From Tetracentron sinense (lineage: Eukaryota > Streptophyta > Magnoliopsida > Trochodendrales > Trochodendraceae), in assembly GCA_015143295.1 (NCBI GenBank), contig CM026568.1:35348441-35412440 (forward strand): DNA of 64,000 nucleotides, written 5' to 3'. The notes below the pieces were generated by a model that saw only the letters and a program-made list of their open reading frames with translations, ran no database searches and was not told where the DNA came from. Position 1 is the stretch's first letter; each line of letters starts with the position of its first letter. Below, piece after piece: positions 52,889 to 64,000 of this stretch. The position numbers and the translations under genes were made by a program.

Positions 52889-55800
52889 ATGGGGACCGAA
52901 AACAGTACCGGGCTTGAGATATCAGAACCGTTTCTCCTTCAATCTGAGAAGATGAGGGAGGTTGAATTCGAGGTTTCGGAGGAAATCCCACCATGGAAGG
53001 ATCAGATCACGATCAGGGGGTTTGTAGCGAGTGCTTTGTTGGGGACTCTGTTTTGTATCATCACTCATAAACTCAATCTTACCGTTGGGATAATCCCTTC
53101 TCTCAATGTCGCTGCTGGGTTGCTAGGGTTTTTCTTCGTCAAGTCGTGGACTGGATTTCTTTCTAAACTAGGGTTTTCGATCACTCCGTTTACCAAACAG
53201 GAGAACACGGTCATTCAAACTTGCGTCGTCGCTTGCTACGGCCTCGCATTTAACGGTAATTTCTATCCATTTCTCTGTCGCAGATTTTTGTAGTTTCTCG
53301 TCCATGAAATTTATAGGTATCAATAGGTTCTGGGCATCTATTAGTATTCATTTCCTTTACTACATGACACTTTTGTGATCTTTCTTTTCAGAAAGGTTTA
53401 GAAATTCATAGAACGTAATAGTTCTTTGGCTTAGATTTGGGTTTTGATCAGGATACTTTGCAATAGTCTATTACCTTTTTTGATGTAATTCTTTCAACTT
53501 CTTACTGGTTAGACGAAGTGGGATATGTTGACAGGGGGATTTGGTTCCTATATGATTGCAATGGATGAGAAGACCTACAAACTCATTGGTGTTGATTACT
53601 TGGGTAACCGTGCAGAAGATGTTAAGAACCCAGCCTTGGGGTGGATGATCGGTTTCATGTTTGTTGTCAGTTTCCTTGGGCTTTTCAGTCTCGTACCGCT
53701 TCGCAAGGTAACTTCTGCACATGATATTATGCATTTCCTTTTTTTGGATAAATCAATGTGGATGCTCCTATGGATGCAAAATACTAGCTAGGAGCCTAGG
53801 ACACAAGATTTGAGTGTATTCTGTTTAGCAGAATTTAAACACTTGGTCTCTAAATTTAGTCCTACGTCCAAAACTTTCTCTGGTGGCTCAGCCCTGAATC
53901 GAAAGTCTTTGATGAGGTTAAAGGTCAATTGTCAAAACTTTGTTGGTCAATTTTGAATTATGCTTCAACTTGTGTAAAACCAAACTGGCGAGAGGACGTA
54001 TTTTTTGTGTGATTGCAGGTTATGGTCATGAATTACAAGCTTACGTACCCCAGTGGGACAGCCACAGCAATGTTGATAAATAGCTTTCATACTAATACAG
54101 GAGCTGAGCTTGCAGGGTAAGCTATATAATTCTGAATTTATTTTGTGTTTTCTAGAACTATATATAATTCGACATCTCCGTTAATACATATCAATTCTAT
54201 TCTATTAATTGTCTAACATTGTTATATGGAATCTTCTCAAGATCTTATTTTCTCGAATATTTAAATTTGAAAGATAATAACTTTTAAAATTTGTATGGAA
54301 ACGCCTTGTGCATTTCCTGAATGTGTCACAAAGTTAATTTTATATCCTGTTCAGAATTGATTATTGGTGCCTACTTTCTTAAGAATAACATCTGGAGCAT
54401 TGTATTTATCACGATTGGTTCTTTCTTTTTTTTCTTTTTTTTGTGTAATGACTTTTTCTCTTTTTATTTTTAGGAAACAAGTGCATTGTCTTGGAAAATA
54501 TCTAAGCATAAGCTTCTGCTGGAGCTGCTTTAAGTGGTTCTTTAGTGGTGTTGGGGATTCTTGTGGCTTTGATAATTTCCCCAGCCTTGGCTTGGCATTA
54601 TTCAAGAATACGTAAGATTCTGGTGCCTTTAGTTTCCTTATAATCATCTGTCTGTTCTAAGCCATGGTTGTGTTCGGTAAATCAATTCCTTAGCATCCTC
54701 TGTACAGTGTACTAATAACATGCATGTTGACTAATCCTTTTTTTCTCACTTTCTTCACTCCATAATCTGAAATGTATAATAAGCCAATGTTACCACTTAC
54801 TATAACCTAAGGAACAAATACGGCAGGAGTCCAAACCATTCGATTGGATGTCAATGTGGCATCATAACCTAATACATATAGAATCCTATAGATGGTGTAT
54901 TAGTAATTTGCATGCTGTCTTGTGCTGTTCTTTCACTTTCTTCACTTAGAAACCTGGAAAGTAAAATATGTCAATGTTACCATATACTAAGGATTACATA
55001 TTTACATGCGAGAATCGAATTTGTTCGCTTGGGGCTCATGACTTCAGGGTCAACCTAGGTAGCGTCTTATGTTTCCCATATCATATAGTAACTACATCCC
55101 CCGGGCAATGTAGCATCATAATTTTATTATTTTCGCTCTTTGCATTGGAAATGCAATATTTTCTACAATAAATAAGCCCAGTGGGTTTTGATGGAGATCA
55201 CTCTCATTTTGTAAATTAGTAACTATTTTATATCTTTAATGTCAGTCAAATGTAAATATTTTTTATCTTTAATGTCAGTTAAATGTAAAAAAAAATTTAT
55301 CTTTAATGTCGGTTAAATTTTCAATGACCAAGGTCACAGAAATTACCGAGAGAAGTGGTCTGCAACCTTGAAGGAAAATATATCCATAATAGAACACTTT
55401 GCTTTTGCAAGTAGTTTAAAAATATACATGAAGAAAAATATGGGCATGAGTCATATAGAGAACAGAAAATTTGTTATTGATGATATCCCTAGTTGATTTC
55501 AGTTATTTCTTTATGCAGGTTTTTTTTTGACTTCAGTCCAACTTATGTTGGATGTGGTCTTATCTGCCCTCACATAGTAAACTGCTCAGTTCTTCTTGGG
55601 GCGATTATATCTTGGGGTTTCCTTTGGCCCTTTATTGCTATGCATGCTGGGGATTGGTACCCGGCTGACCTCGGTAGCAATGACTTCAAAGGTCTCTATG
55701 GATATAAGGTATGGTGAAATGATTTTTCATTGATATTGGAATTTCAGGACCCATTTATTTTAATTTTTATTGGAACTAATTATTCTTTAGAATTAGTCTA

Positions 55801-58262
55801 TAAACTAAGACGGAAAAAGAGATTGGAAATGGTGAAGTTATCTATCGTAATTACTGTTTGTCTTTTATTTGCTTTGATCATTTGTCTTGTGTATCTGGTC
55901 CTTGTAGCATCTGTTTGGATAATTACACCAAAATTTTCAATTAGTACTATTACATTGCCAAAATTAAATTCTCATTCTGATGCCTGAATAATCCTGACTA
56001 CATTTCGATTGAAGAAATGCCAATGAAGATATCTAATGGAACCCTGAAGTTCCTTTCCCCCACTCTAATTAGTATTATTACCAATTTAAGTGGTTCTTTG
56101 AATTGTAACAGCTGGGTTACTGTTTTTAATTGTACTGAATAAAATTCAGTTGGTTGCTCATGATTTGACACCTGCTTTTAGTATCCTGTACATACAGTGT
56201 GAATGTTGAAAATTTCTATAGCTGCTTGATTTTTCGAAGTCCTGGAGTTTTAAAATGATCCTTTTTTCACTTATTCAATTGTAATTGTCTTGCTCTTTAC
56301 AAAACAAGGAGATATTCCATCTTCTATATGTTCCTATTACTTCTTTGCCTGTGTCAAATAATCTCATGATATCCTTGTCTTGCACACTAAATTGGAGTTC
56401 CCTGCCCATCACTTCATTTGCAGGTTTTCATAGCCATTTCTCTTATCCTTGGGGACGGTCTGTACAATTTGATCAAGATAATAGGAGTAACTGGGAAGGA
56501 AATGTACAAAAAGAACACCAAACAGAACAACCTTCCTATTGTTAACAAGTTTCAAGGTGAGGAAATATGTCACATCCATGGTGAAAATATTCCTGTTTCG
56601 AGATCCATAGTGCTTTCTCTTTATTTGCTCTGCATGGTTCTTGTGCACGTATGTGCTTAGTCCTGTCATAAATGACATAATTATGCAAGATGTGATACAG
56701 TGTCACCCTTTATGTGTGATTATTTTGATTTCCAATAACTTAGTTTCTCCTAAGAAAGGTCTCGACTTTCAGGGGTTTGCATTCCCATCCCTTAACAAAA
56801 ACTTTGATGCTTCACAACATGAATTCAATGTGATTTTGGTTGTTGAAACATGCATCTACTTACTTTGAATGAAGAAAATTTGTATAGAGAAATAATGCAA
56901 GAAGAAAGAGAAGATATTCTCATAGTTTTGTTCAGATGTGTTGGCCATGCATTTCTCACACAATAATTTTGAACAATTAATGTTCACTATGCAACTTTGT
57001 TTCAAGAAACTAACTCAGTGTCTCTGATTATAATAGTGATCATATAGATCTGGCGGCGAATTGTGCAGTACTTGTTACAATTAGTGTATTATTTACTACA
57101 ATAGGCATTGACAATATGTGTTTATTGTTTCCAAGTTGTAATAGCCATACATCTTTGTTACACAGGCATGTCAATGTAGCATCTTATCATACATTTCACA
57201 TATTTGGGTCCGTTGGTAATTACTTGTGAAATTCAAGTGCAAATTCAACTTTGAATGTTGCTTGTTTTGTACCCATAAAACTTGCACCTCTTTTTAAGAT
57301 TGATTGTTCTAATGCTTATTGTAGCAGATAGTGAGAGTTCCAAGTTGCTAACAGAGCAAAAGAAAAGGGATGAGACATTCCTAAAGGATAGGATACCCTC
57401 CTGGTTTGCGGCTTCTGGTTACGTGGGCCTGGCCGCAATATCCACTGCAACAATACCAATCATCTTCCCACCTCTCAAGTGGTATCTGGTTCTCTGCTCA
57501 TACATAATCGCTCCTGCCCTTGCCTTCTGCAACTCCTATGGCACTGGGCTCACAGACTGGAGCCTGACTTCAACTTATGGGAAGATCGGCCTCTTCATAA
57601 TTGCTTCAATTGTTGGAACCGATGGCGGGGTCATAGCCGGGTTAGTGGCTTGTGGAGTCATGATGTCCATTGTGTCAACAGCGGCTGATCTCATGCAAGA
57701 TTTCAAGACGGGATACCTCACTCTATCATCGGCAAAGTCCATGTTCGTGAGTCAATTAGTCGGGACAGCCATGGGTTGTGTTATTGCCCCACTCACATTC
57801 TGGTTGTTTTGGACTGCTTTTGATATTGGATCCCCGGACGGTCCCTACAAAGCACCATATGCTGTTATATTTAGGGAGATGGCCATTTTAGGAGTTGAGG
57901 GCTTTTCTGAGCTACCAAAGCACTGCCTAGCAATCTGTTATGGGTTCTTTGTGTCGGCTCTGGTTATAAACCTTCTGAGGGATGTGACTCCAATGAAGAT
58001 CTCACAGTTCATCCCTATACCGATGGCGATGGCAATCCCATTCTATATTGGGGCTTATTTCGCGATTGACATGTTTGTTGGGACTGTGATACTGTTTATA
58101 TGGGAACGGATTAATCGGAAGGATGCAGAGGATTATGCAGGAGCGGTCGCTTCAGGTCTGATATGCGGCGATGGGATTTGGACGATACCATCAGCTATCC
58201 TCTCAATTTTCAGGATCAATCCTCCAATCTGCATGTACTTTGGACCTTCTTTGAGTAGCTGA
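52889..58262 (+). CDS. YSL: Yellow Stripe-Like (YSL) metal-nicotianamine transporter, seven exons
   Basis: An oligopeptide-transporter-family carrier moving metal-nicotianamine chelates (Fe, Cu, Zn, Mn) across membranes. Exons 52889-53255, 53535-53707, 54019-54116, 54474-54611, 55519-55708, 56424-56556, 57325-58262, all GT-AG, total 2037 nt, 678 residues, the usual YSL size. Landmarks: acidic N-terminus, [148 protein letters not shown]. About 14 membrane segments are expected. Intron 6 ends in TAGCAG, a NAGNAG acceptor that can add or drop one Ala. An in-frame ATG at 52853 would add 12 residues. Subgroup not assigned. Confidence 0.93.
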
Positions 58263-59113
58263 GCAGAGTAATTATCTGGTGCACTGTAACTATTTGCTCG
58301 TTGTAATTGGATGGCTGTAAGAACATGTAAATATATCTGTCATTTTATGTTGATTGGATGTCTTGCATATGCTTCTTCGAGTATGAGTTTAAACTAATGT
58401 CCCGTCTTTTTATTGACAAATATGTTTTGAAGACTATTAACAACTTAAGAAAAGGCCAGTGTATGACCCTCTGAAAGGAATCAAGGCCACATTGGGCATT
58501 TGTGCACAGCATCCTAAAGTATCTGTGCAGATGTGAGGTGTGATTCCTTGTGGAGCCAAACTTCATGTAGAGCTGTTACTAGGAAAATAAGAAAACAATT
58601 GTTAGTTTTGTACCACTTATTGCCAATGCATTAACCAAATCCATTATTATGGAGACCTATTGAATTTCTAGTTTCATTGACTAGAGGTTTCACATATTCT
58701 ACTAGATTGAAAACTCTTGCTGGATATTGAAAATTCATCTAGATTGGACGCCAACATCCCATTGTCTTGTGAACGTGATAATATCAGTGCTATTGAATCT
58801 GCAGAGGTTATGGAGATAATCTGACCTTGGAACTCCTTTTACACAGATGCAAGCTTAGTACTAACTCAGATTTTGATTCACCCTGTACTGTGCTCGAGTT
58901 TCTCACTTCAGTACTGAAAGGACAATGGAGATAGTAATCTCTATACACAATTATTTCCAGTTTTTTTATTAACATCAAGCTTATTAAAGACTGAAAAATC
59001 TCTCTTTGCTGTATTTTGCTATAAAAATCTTATCGACATCGTTGATGTGGTTCTTTATATTCTAGTTTATCATTGTTAATCATGAATGTGTTCATTAATT
59101 CCACTTATTTCAG
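58263..59113. other. YSL 3' flank and spacer to the decayed copy
   Basis: The first about 100 bp should be YSL 3' UTR. No further coding sequence; exons 1-3 of the duplicated copy were not found here. Confidence 0.4.
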
Positions 59114-61905
59114 GAAACTAGTCTGGTGCCTTTTGAAATATCTAGCCATAAGTTTCAGCTCGAGCAGCTTTAAATGGTTGTTCATCAGTGGTGTTGGAAC
59201 TTCTTGTGGCTTTTATACCTGCCTCATCCTGGGTAGTATTCAAAAATATCTAAGATTTTATTGCCTTTTATTTCAATGGTAGTATTCAAGAATATGCAAT
59301 ATTTTATTGCCTTCGATTTCATTTCAATGCTCATTTGCTTCTGTTTCTTTTGAGGATTTGTTTTTGTAAATTACTTCAATTGATCCCATCTGGCATCTTT
59401 CTTACATACCTGGTCTCTTATATTTCTCGTTCTTTCTTTTGTTTCATGAAGATGCCATGTTATTTGCTCTCCTCTAGAATTCATCACTTTTTATATGATT
59501 TACCCTATAACAAAGGATTGCTTTGATACTCAGGCTGATCTAATAAATCACATAACGTTTTAGTTTTTCCATATGATTATGCATGAGGAACGGAACTTTC
59601 ATCCTGCATATGTAGTCCACAGCATAATTTAAAAAATCGCCGAAAGCGTTACGTAACGCCCGTTATGTAAAGGTTTCAGTGGCCTCCGATACCCGATACC
59701 ATACCTTTTACTCGTTTATCCGGAAACAAAATTATAACGCCCGAAACCGTTACGTAACAGGCGTTACGCTCGATACATAAAGGTTTCGGTCGTAAGACTG
59801 GGTTCCGAAAATCCCTAAACTCATTCTAAAATCTCATATTTGCTTCCTCTCTTCTTCTCTATCTATTTTTAGTACCCTTTTTTTCTTAAAATCCTTTTGT
59901 TTATTGATTAACAACTTGATTTGGGGTTTAATTCATAGATTTGAAGGAATCCAAGGCAGGTTCTTTATTTCGAGTATGTTTCAACCCTCGACCGATCTAA
60001 TTTTCTTATTTCTAAATTTTGAACTTCATATTGGCTTTAAAAGTATCTTGTTACTCATTTATTATATGTTTTTTATTTTTTTCTATTTATTGAAAGTTTT
60101 TGGATTTGTTTTAAGCAAAAAAAAAAAAGTAAAAGCCGAAACCGTTACGTAACGGTTTTACGTAAAAGTTTCGACCGTGTCCGTTACGGTGTCCAAAACC
60201 ATTTTTTTAAGCCTGGGTCCACAGTCCACACTCTATATCAATTAGATTCTGCTGTGTCTAAATGATGAGTATGTGGGACTGGTCCCACCCATTTATGGTT
60301 GTGCCATGCAAAAGCCATAGACATGTCCCACCTATAAATTAATTGGGCTGTCAAACAAATTGGCAGCAACTGCCCTTTGAAGGTGACAAAGTCCAAAAAT
60401 TATTATCAATCATTCTTCACTGTCTAAGGAAAGAGATCGAGTATGCACTTTCAAAGTGAAATTTGATCAACAGCTGGGTGAAGTCCACATTAGATGAATA
60501 AAGGTTTATTCAGTCAGCAAAACTCTGGGCTCTGTCCAATCAAAGAGATGGGGATCTGATTATATATCTGGATGGATGAGCTGTTGGGAACATTATGGAT
60601 TCTAATACACGGTGGATGAGTTTTTGAGCACAATATGGATTCTAATACATGGTGGATGAGTTTTTTAGCACAATATGGATTCTAGAACGTGGATCTACAT
60701 TGTTCTTTTCTCCTTCGCAGGTTTTAGTTTGGACTCTCAGTCCAACTTGCATTTTATGTGGACTTATCTGCTCACACATCACCAACTGCTAATTTCTTTT
60801 TGGAGGCCATTATGTTATGGGGTTTTCTTTGGCCCTTGATTGCTAAACATGCCACTCATTGGTACCCGGCTAAACTTTGTAATCATGGCTTTAAAGGTCT
60901 CTATGGATATAATATGCAGTTTAATCAAAAGAACAATCAAGGTCATTTGTTCTGCTCTTGGTTGGCAACAATTTACCATTTCTTACAATATTAGTTTGAA
61001 GTGAAACCGGCAAATTTTCGACAAACAGTTATTTAAACCTTGCTAAACATTTTCAATTTCATATGGTTATATTCACTGGATTGTCTTCCTTTTGTCTTTT
61101 TTTTTTTTCCTTCATATTATTCAACTTCCATGATAATTTCATCTATTAACCTTGAATTCTATCATGTAGTCAGCAACACAGCTCTACAAGCTTCGCTGTA
61201 CAACCTCAAACAAGTCCTGCTATCTGAGATAGGTTTGTCCATAAATACTGCTGCTTCCTGTGTTAGACTGAGTACCTTGTTATTGTACACATCCATCAGT
61301 ACCAACTACAACACAATCATGTGCAGCTTTTGAAGATTGTTTTAGTTTCTTATTTGGTAAAATGGGACTGGATAGTTTCTATTATCTATTGCAACTGATG
61401 CTGAAAAATATTTTCTACTGATGAAAGTAATGGAGAAGGGGGTTGATGCACTTAAAAGATGACATACCCACCTGGTTTGTATCTTCTAGTTACGTGGGAC
61501 TAGCGACAGCATTCTCAGCCACACAATCCATCCCTTCAAGTGATATCTGTTTTTAGCATTGTAGACCATTGTACCTGAATTCACTATCTGCAATTCCTAT
61601 CATACCAAGTGACATGTTTTCCACAGAGAGTGATCGGCTAATTCATCTTTGCTTCATTGACAGGATCAAGGTTTGAATTATAACCAGATTAGCAACTTCT
61701 GGGGTGATCATGTTCTTTCTCAATGCAGCAGCCGGTCTCATGCATTTGAGAACGGGGACCAAACGACCATTTAAAACTTCCTATGCTGTTACAGGCAAAG
61801 AGAGAGCAATTCTAGGAGGAGAAGGCTTATCCACATTGCCAAGAAACAGTCCTGATAGGTCATGAGCCGTTTGTATCAGCTCTTGCTTATCCTTCAGAGA
61901 GAGAT
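59114..61905 (+). pseudogene. Decayed tandem copy of the YSL gene
   Basis: Pieces match the intact neighbour in order. Exon 4-like 59114-59249 (KYLAISF...FKWLF...GTSCGF) keeps its acceptor CAG, but its donor GT is CT. Exon 5-like 60721-60912 (WGFLWPLIAKHATHWYPAKL, GLYGYN) has its donor lost. A faint exon 6-like patch is at 61159-61230. Exon 7-like 61440-61905 (DDIPTWFVSSSYVGLAT; later AAAGLMH) is riddled with indels. Exons 1-3 and the C-terminus are gone. A 48-bp tandem duplication (about 59233-59328) and a transposon (59627-60215) interrupt it. Clearly non-functional. Confidence 0.85.
59627..60215. mobile_element. GTTACGTAAC-rich MITE inside the YSL pseudogene
   Basis: Left AATTTAAAAAATCGCCGAAA, right (inverted) of AAAACCATTTTTTTAAG; subterminal CGTTACGTAACG palindromes repeat on both sides (59649, 59749, 60140). 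The centre is T-rich with no convincing gene. Probably a hAT-like non-autonomous element; ends approximate. Confidence 0.5.
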
Positions 61906-62457
61906 TGCTTGTTTGAAGTATATTTCTAAATTGTAGAAGAATCATAAATTAGAGAGAGATGCTTTTGTACCTCATCCCTTTGGGTGGTAAATATCCCAAA
62001 AATATAAGAATCTTAAATGTATGATTTCAGAGTTGAGTCGAGTTCCGAGTTTTCTGAGTGTGATTCTAAAGAATCTGTCGAGTTGCCATAGACGACCAAT
62101 CAGTTATTTTGCTGTCTTCGTCATTGGATTTACTCCATATATACTTCTTTCCCGGAGTTCTTTTAAGTTCTTACAGTGGTTCATTACTGGAGAAGCTGTT
62201 GTGGTTGAGAGTCTTTGTGACTTGAGACCAGTTTATGAAGTGGCTATTTAATTTGTGGACAACCCAATACCATCTAATTCCCTTCTAGACAACTGACAAA
62301 TGTGTGTATCTTAGTCAAGCCCATCCAAATGTCGGCCCAGTCCAAGCGCTTAGCGGTGGCGCCACCTCCTCAAATGGGCACGTATTATAATTCCTAAGCA
62401 CCCCTGACTACGTGTCCTGTCATCTCCATGCAAGATGCCCCACACCACCACTTTCCC
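61906..62457. other. Spacer upstream of the HSD gene
   Basis: An open frame at 62021-62251 has no recognisable domain. GGCGCCACCTCC near 62350 and ACGTGTCC near 62410 are the only GC-rich patches. No other gene supported. Confidence 0.4.
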
Positions 62458-62458
62458 G

Positions 62459-62473
62459 TTTATACATATAAAA
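62459..62473 (+). promoter_or_regulatory. TATA box of the HSD-type gene
   Basis: GTTTATACATATAAAATC about 65-70 bp before the ATG at 62531; transcription would start near 62495, giving a short pyrimidine-rich 5' UTR (CTCTCTCTCTGTG). Confidence 0.5.
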
Positions 62474-62530
62474 TCAGAACATTTCTGCTTCTTCTCTCAT
62501 ATCTCTCTCTCTGTGTATTGGAGTGAAATT

Positions 62531-64000
62531 ATGGATCTAATTCACAAATTCATGAACATAGTAGTTCCTCCTACAGCCCTCTTCACGCTCTCTCTCTTCT
62601 TACCACCATTTCTGTTTTTCAAGCTCTTTATGTCTATCCTAAGTTCTATCTTCAGTGAAAATGTGGCTGGGAAGGTCGTGCTCATCACTGGCGCTTCATC
62701 GGGCATCGGAGAGGTTCTCAAATTGTGTACAAATTTGTTACCATTTCCTGTGAATTATCTATTTGTTGGGGTTTTACTGTTTTCTGTTTCTTTGTTATTT
62801 TACAGCAACTCGCTTACGAGTATGCAAAGAGAGGAGCATGTTTAGTGCTTGTCGCGAGAAGGGAAAACCGTCTTCGAGAAGTTGCCGATAGGGCTTACGG
62901 TTTTGGATCCCCTGATGTTGTTGTAGTTCACGCAGATGTTTCAAAGGTTGACGAATGTAAGCGATGTGTTGATGAAGCTGTGAACTACTTCGGGAGATGT
63001 AAGCACAAAGAATGTTTTATTCTTCCATTTCATGTTTCTGTTGAATTTTGGTTTGTATGGGGTGATGCTTGACGAGACTATTTTTTAACAGTGGATCATC
63101 TGGTGAATAATGCTGGTATAGCTTCAGTTTGCATGTTTGAAGAAGCCACAGATATCACCAATTTCGCACCTGTGATGGTAATTCATGAACGAGATCCCTT
63201 CATTTTATAACTAAGTACAAGGCCATAACCCTTTTGAATTGTGATGTTCTCTGTCCATAGGATACAAACTTCTGGGGGTCAGTTTTTACAACTTATTTTG
63301 CAGTTCCACACCTCAGAAAGAGCAAAGGCAGGATCATCGTGATGGCTTCTGCTGCTGGGTGGTTGCCTGTGCCGCGAATGAGCATCTATAACGTATGGAT
63401 TCCTTCCTTTAATATCAATATTTGTTTTTTGCGTCTGTCTGAAATCGGTTCTAAAAATTCCGGTGCCTTCAGGCAAGCAAAGCAGCGTTGATAATCTTAT
63501 ACGAGACGTTGAGAATTGAATTTGGGGCGGACATCAAAGTAACAATAGTGACTCCCGGGTATATAGAGTCGGAAATGACCCAAGGAAAATTCCTAACAAA
63601 GGAAGGCGTTATGGAAGTAGATCAAGAAATGAGAGATGTAAAGCTTCTTCTATTTTTACCATTTCTTTCATTTCAATTGAGTAGTTCATCTATAACGACA
63701 TGAATTTAAATTTGTACATGTAGGTTCAAGTAGGGGTGATCCCCGTGGGTTATGCAGAAGGGTGCGCCAAGGCGATTGTGAAAGGCGCGTGTAGGGGAGA
63801 GAGGTACTTGACTGAGCCATCGTGGTTCAAAGTGACATATCTGTGGAAGGTGTTTTGTCCCGAGGTAGTGGAATGGTGGTATCACTTCCTGTGTGAGACT
63901 GGTCCGGGGAATTCTCAGAGAGATGCGTTCAGCAAGATCATCTTGGATCTCACCGGAGGGCACAAATTCCTCTATCCAACTTCGATCCAATCGCCTGAGC
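62531..64000 (+). CDS. HSD1/steroleosin-type short-chain dehydrogenase (3' end off window)
   Basis: NAD(P)-dependent dehydrogenase of the 11-beta-hydroxysteroid-dehydrogenase-like family; plant members sit on oil bodies or ER and act on sterol/brassinosteroid-type substrates. Exons 62531-62713, 62806-62998, 63092-63177, 63261-63392, 63473-63637, 63724 onward, all GT-AG and in frame, at least 345 residues. The N-terminal hydrophobic anchor is PPTALFTLSLFLPPFLFF (residues 14-31), with a Pro pair at each end. The cofactor motif TGASSGIG is at 53-60, NNAG at 131-134, and the catalytic Ser184, Tyr197 and Lys201 lie in ASAAGW and YNASK. The C-terminal ERYLTEPSWFKVTYLWK is a family block. No stop before 64000. 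Only a few residues are probably missing. Confidence 0.9.

Overview
This is nuclear DNA of a flowering plant. Genes are split by short GT-AG introns, intergenic DNA is AT-rich and full of nested transposable elements, and the protein genes belong to plant families: FATB thioesterase, HVA22, DUF4408/DUF761, Yellow Stripe-Like transporter and an HSD-type dehydrogenase. I cannot name the species. Nothing bacterial, plasmid, phage or organellar was seen, and there is no CRISPR array.

Layout. 1-1951 is the 5' part of a Ty3/gypsy-type LTR retrotransposon on the minus strand (gag, primer-binding site, LTR). 1952-12250 is a TE graveyard built on a diverged direct duplication (copy A about 2.84-4.57 kb, copy B about 6.97-12.25 kb). 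Copy B was expanded by a 2.47-kb solo LTR and several miniature elements. Copy A serves as the empty site that dates these insertions. 12.2-20.7 kb holds an orphan coding exon, Helitrons, MITEs and copia remnants. 20.7-23.66 kb is a decayed LINE. 24.27-27.41 kb is an intact six-exon FATB-type gene (minus), with large inverted-repeat elements in intron 1. 28-38 kb is repeats, including a second solo LTR (2.40 kb) inside another inverted-repeat element. 38.4-39.3 kb is a compact HVA22-like gene missed by a plain ORF scan. 39.5-46.2 kb is a LINE 3' end, a universal-stress-protein-like orphan exon and MITEs. 46.7-47.4 kb is a single-exon DUF4408/DUF761 gene. 47.4-52.9 kb is repeats. 52.9-58.3 kb is a seven-exon YSL metal-chelate transporter gene, followed at 59.1-61.9 kb by a decayed tandem copy. 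62.5 kb to the end is an SDR/HSD (steroleosin-type) gene that runs off the window.

The genes do not form an operon or cluster. They are independent plant genes separated by repeats. Two of them, the acyl-ACP thioesterase and the oil-body-type dehydrogenase, are broadly lipid-related, but nothing here shows they are co-regulated.

The most striking non-gene signal is a set of about ten miniature elements. Most have exact or near-exact 9-bp target duplications. Their termini each fold into their own hairpin, and the hairpin sequence differs between members while the internal core stays similar. A second abundant set carries TTAACC/GGTTAA and CACGTG motifs. One of these lies directly upstream of the HVA22-like promoter.
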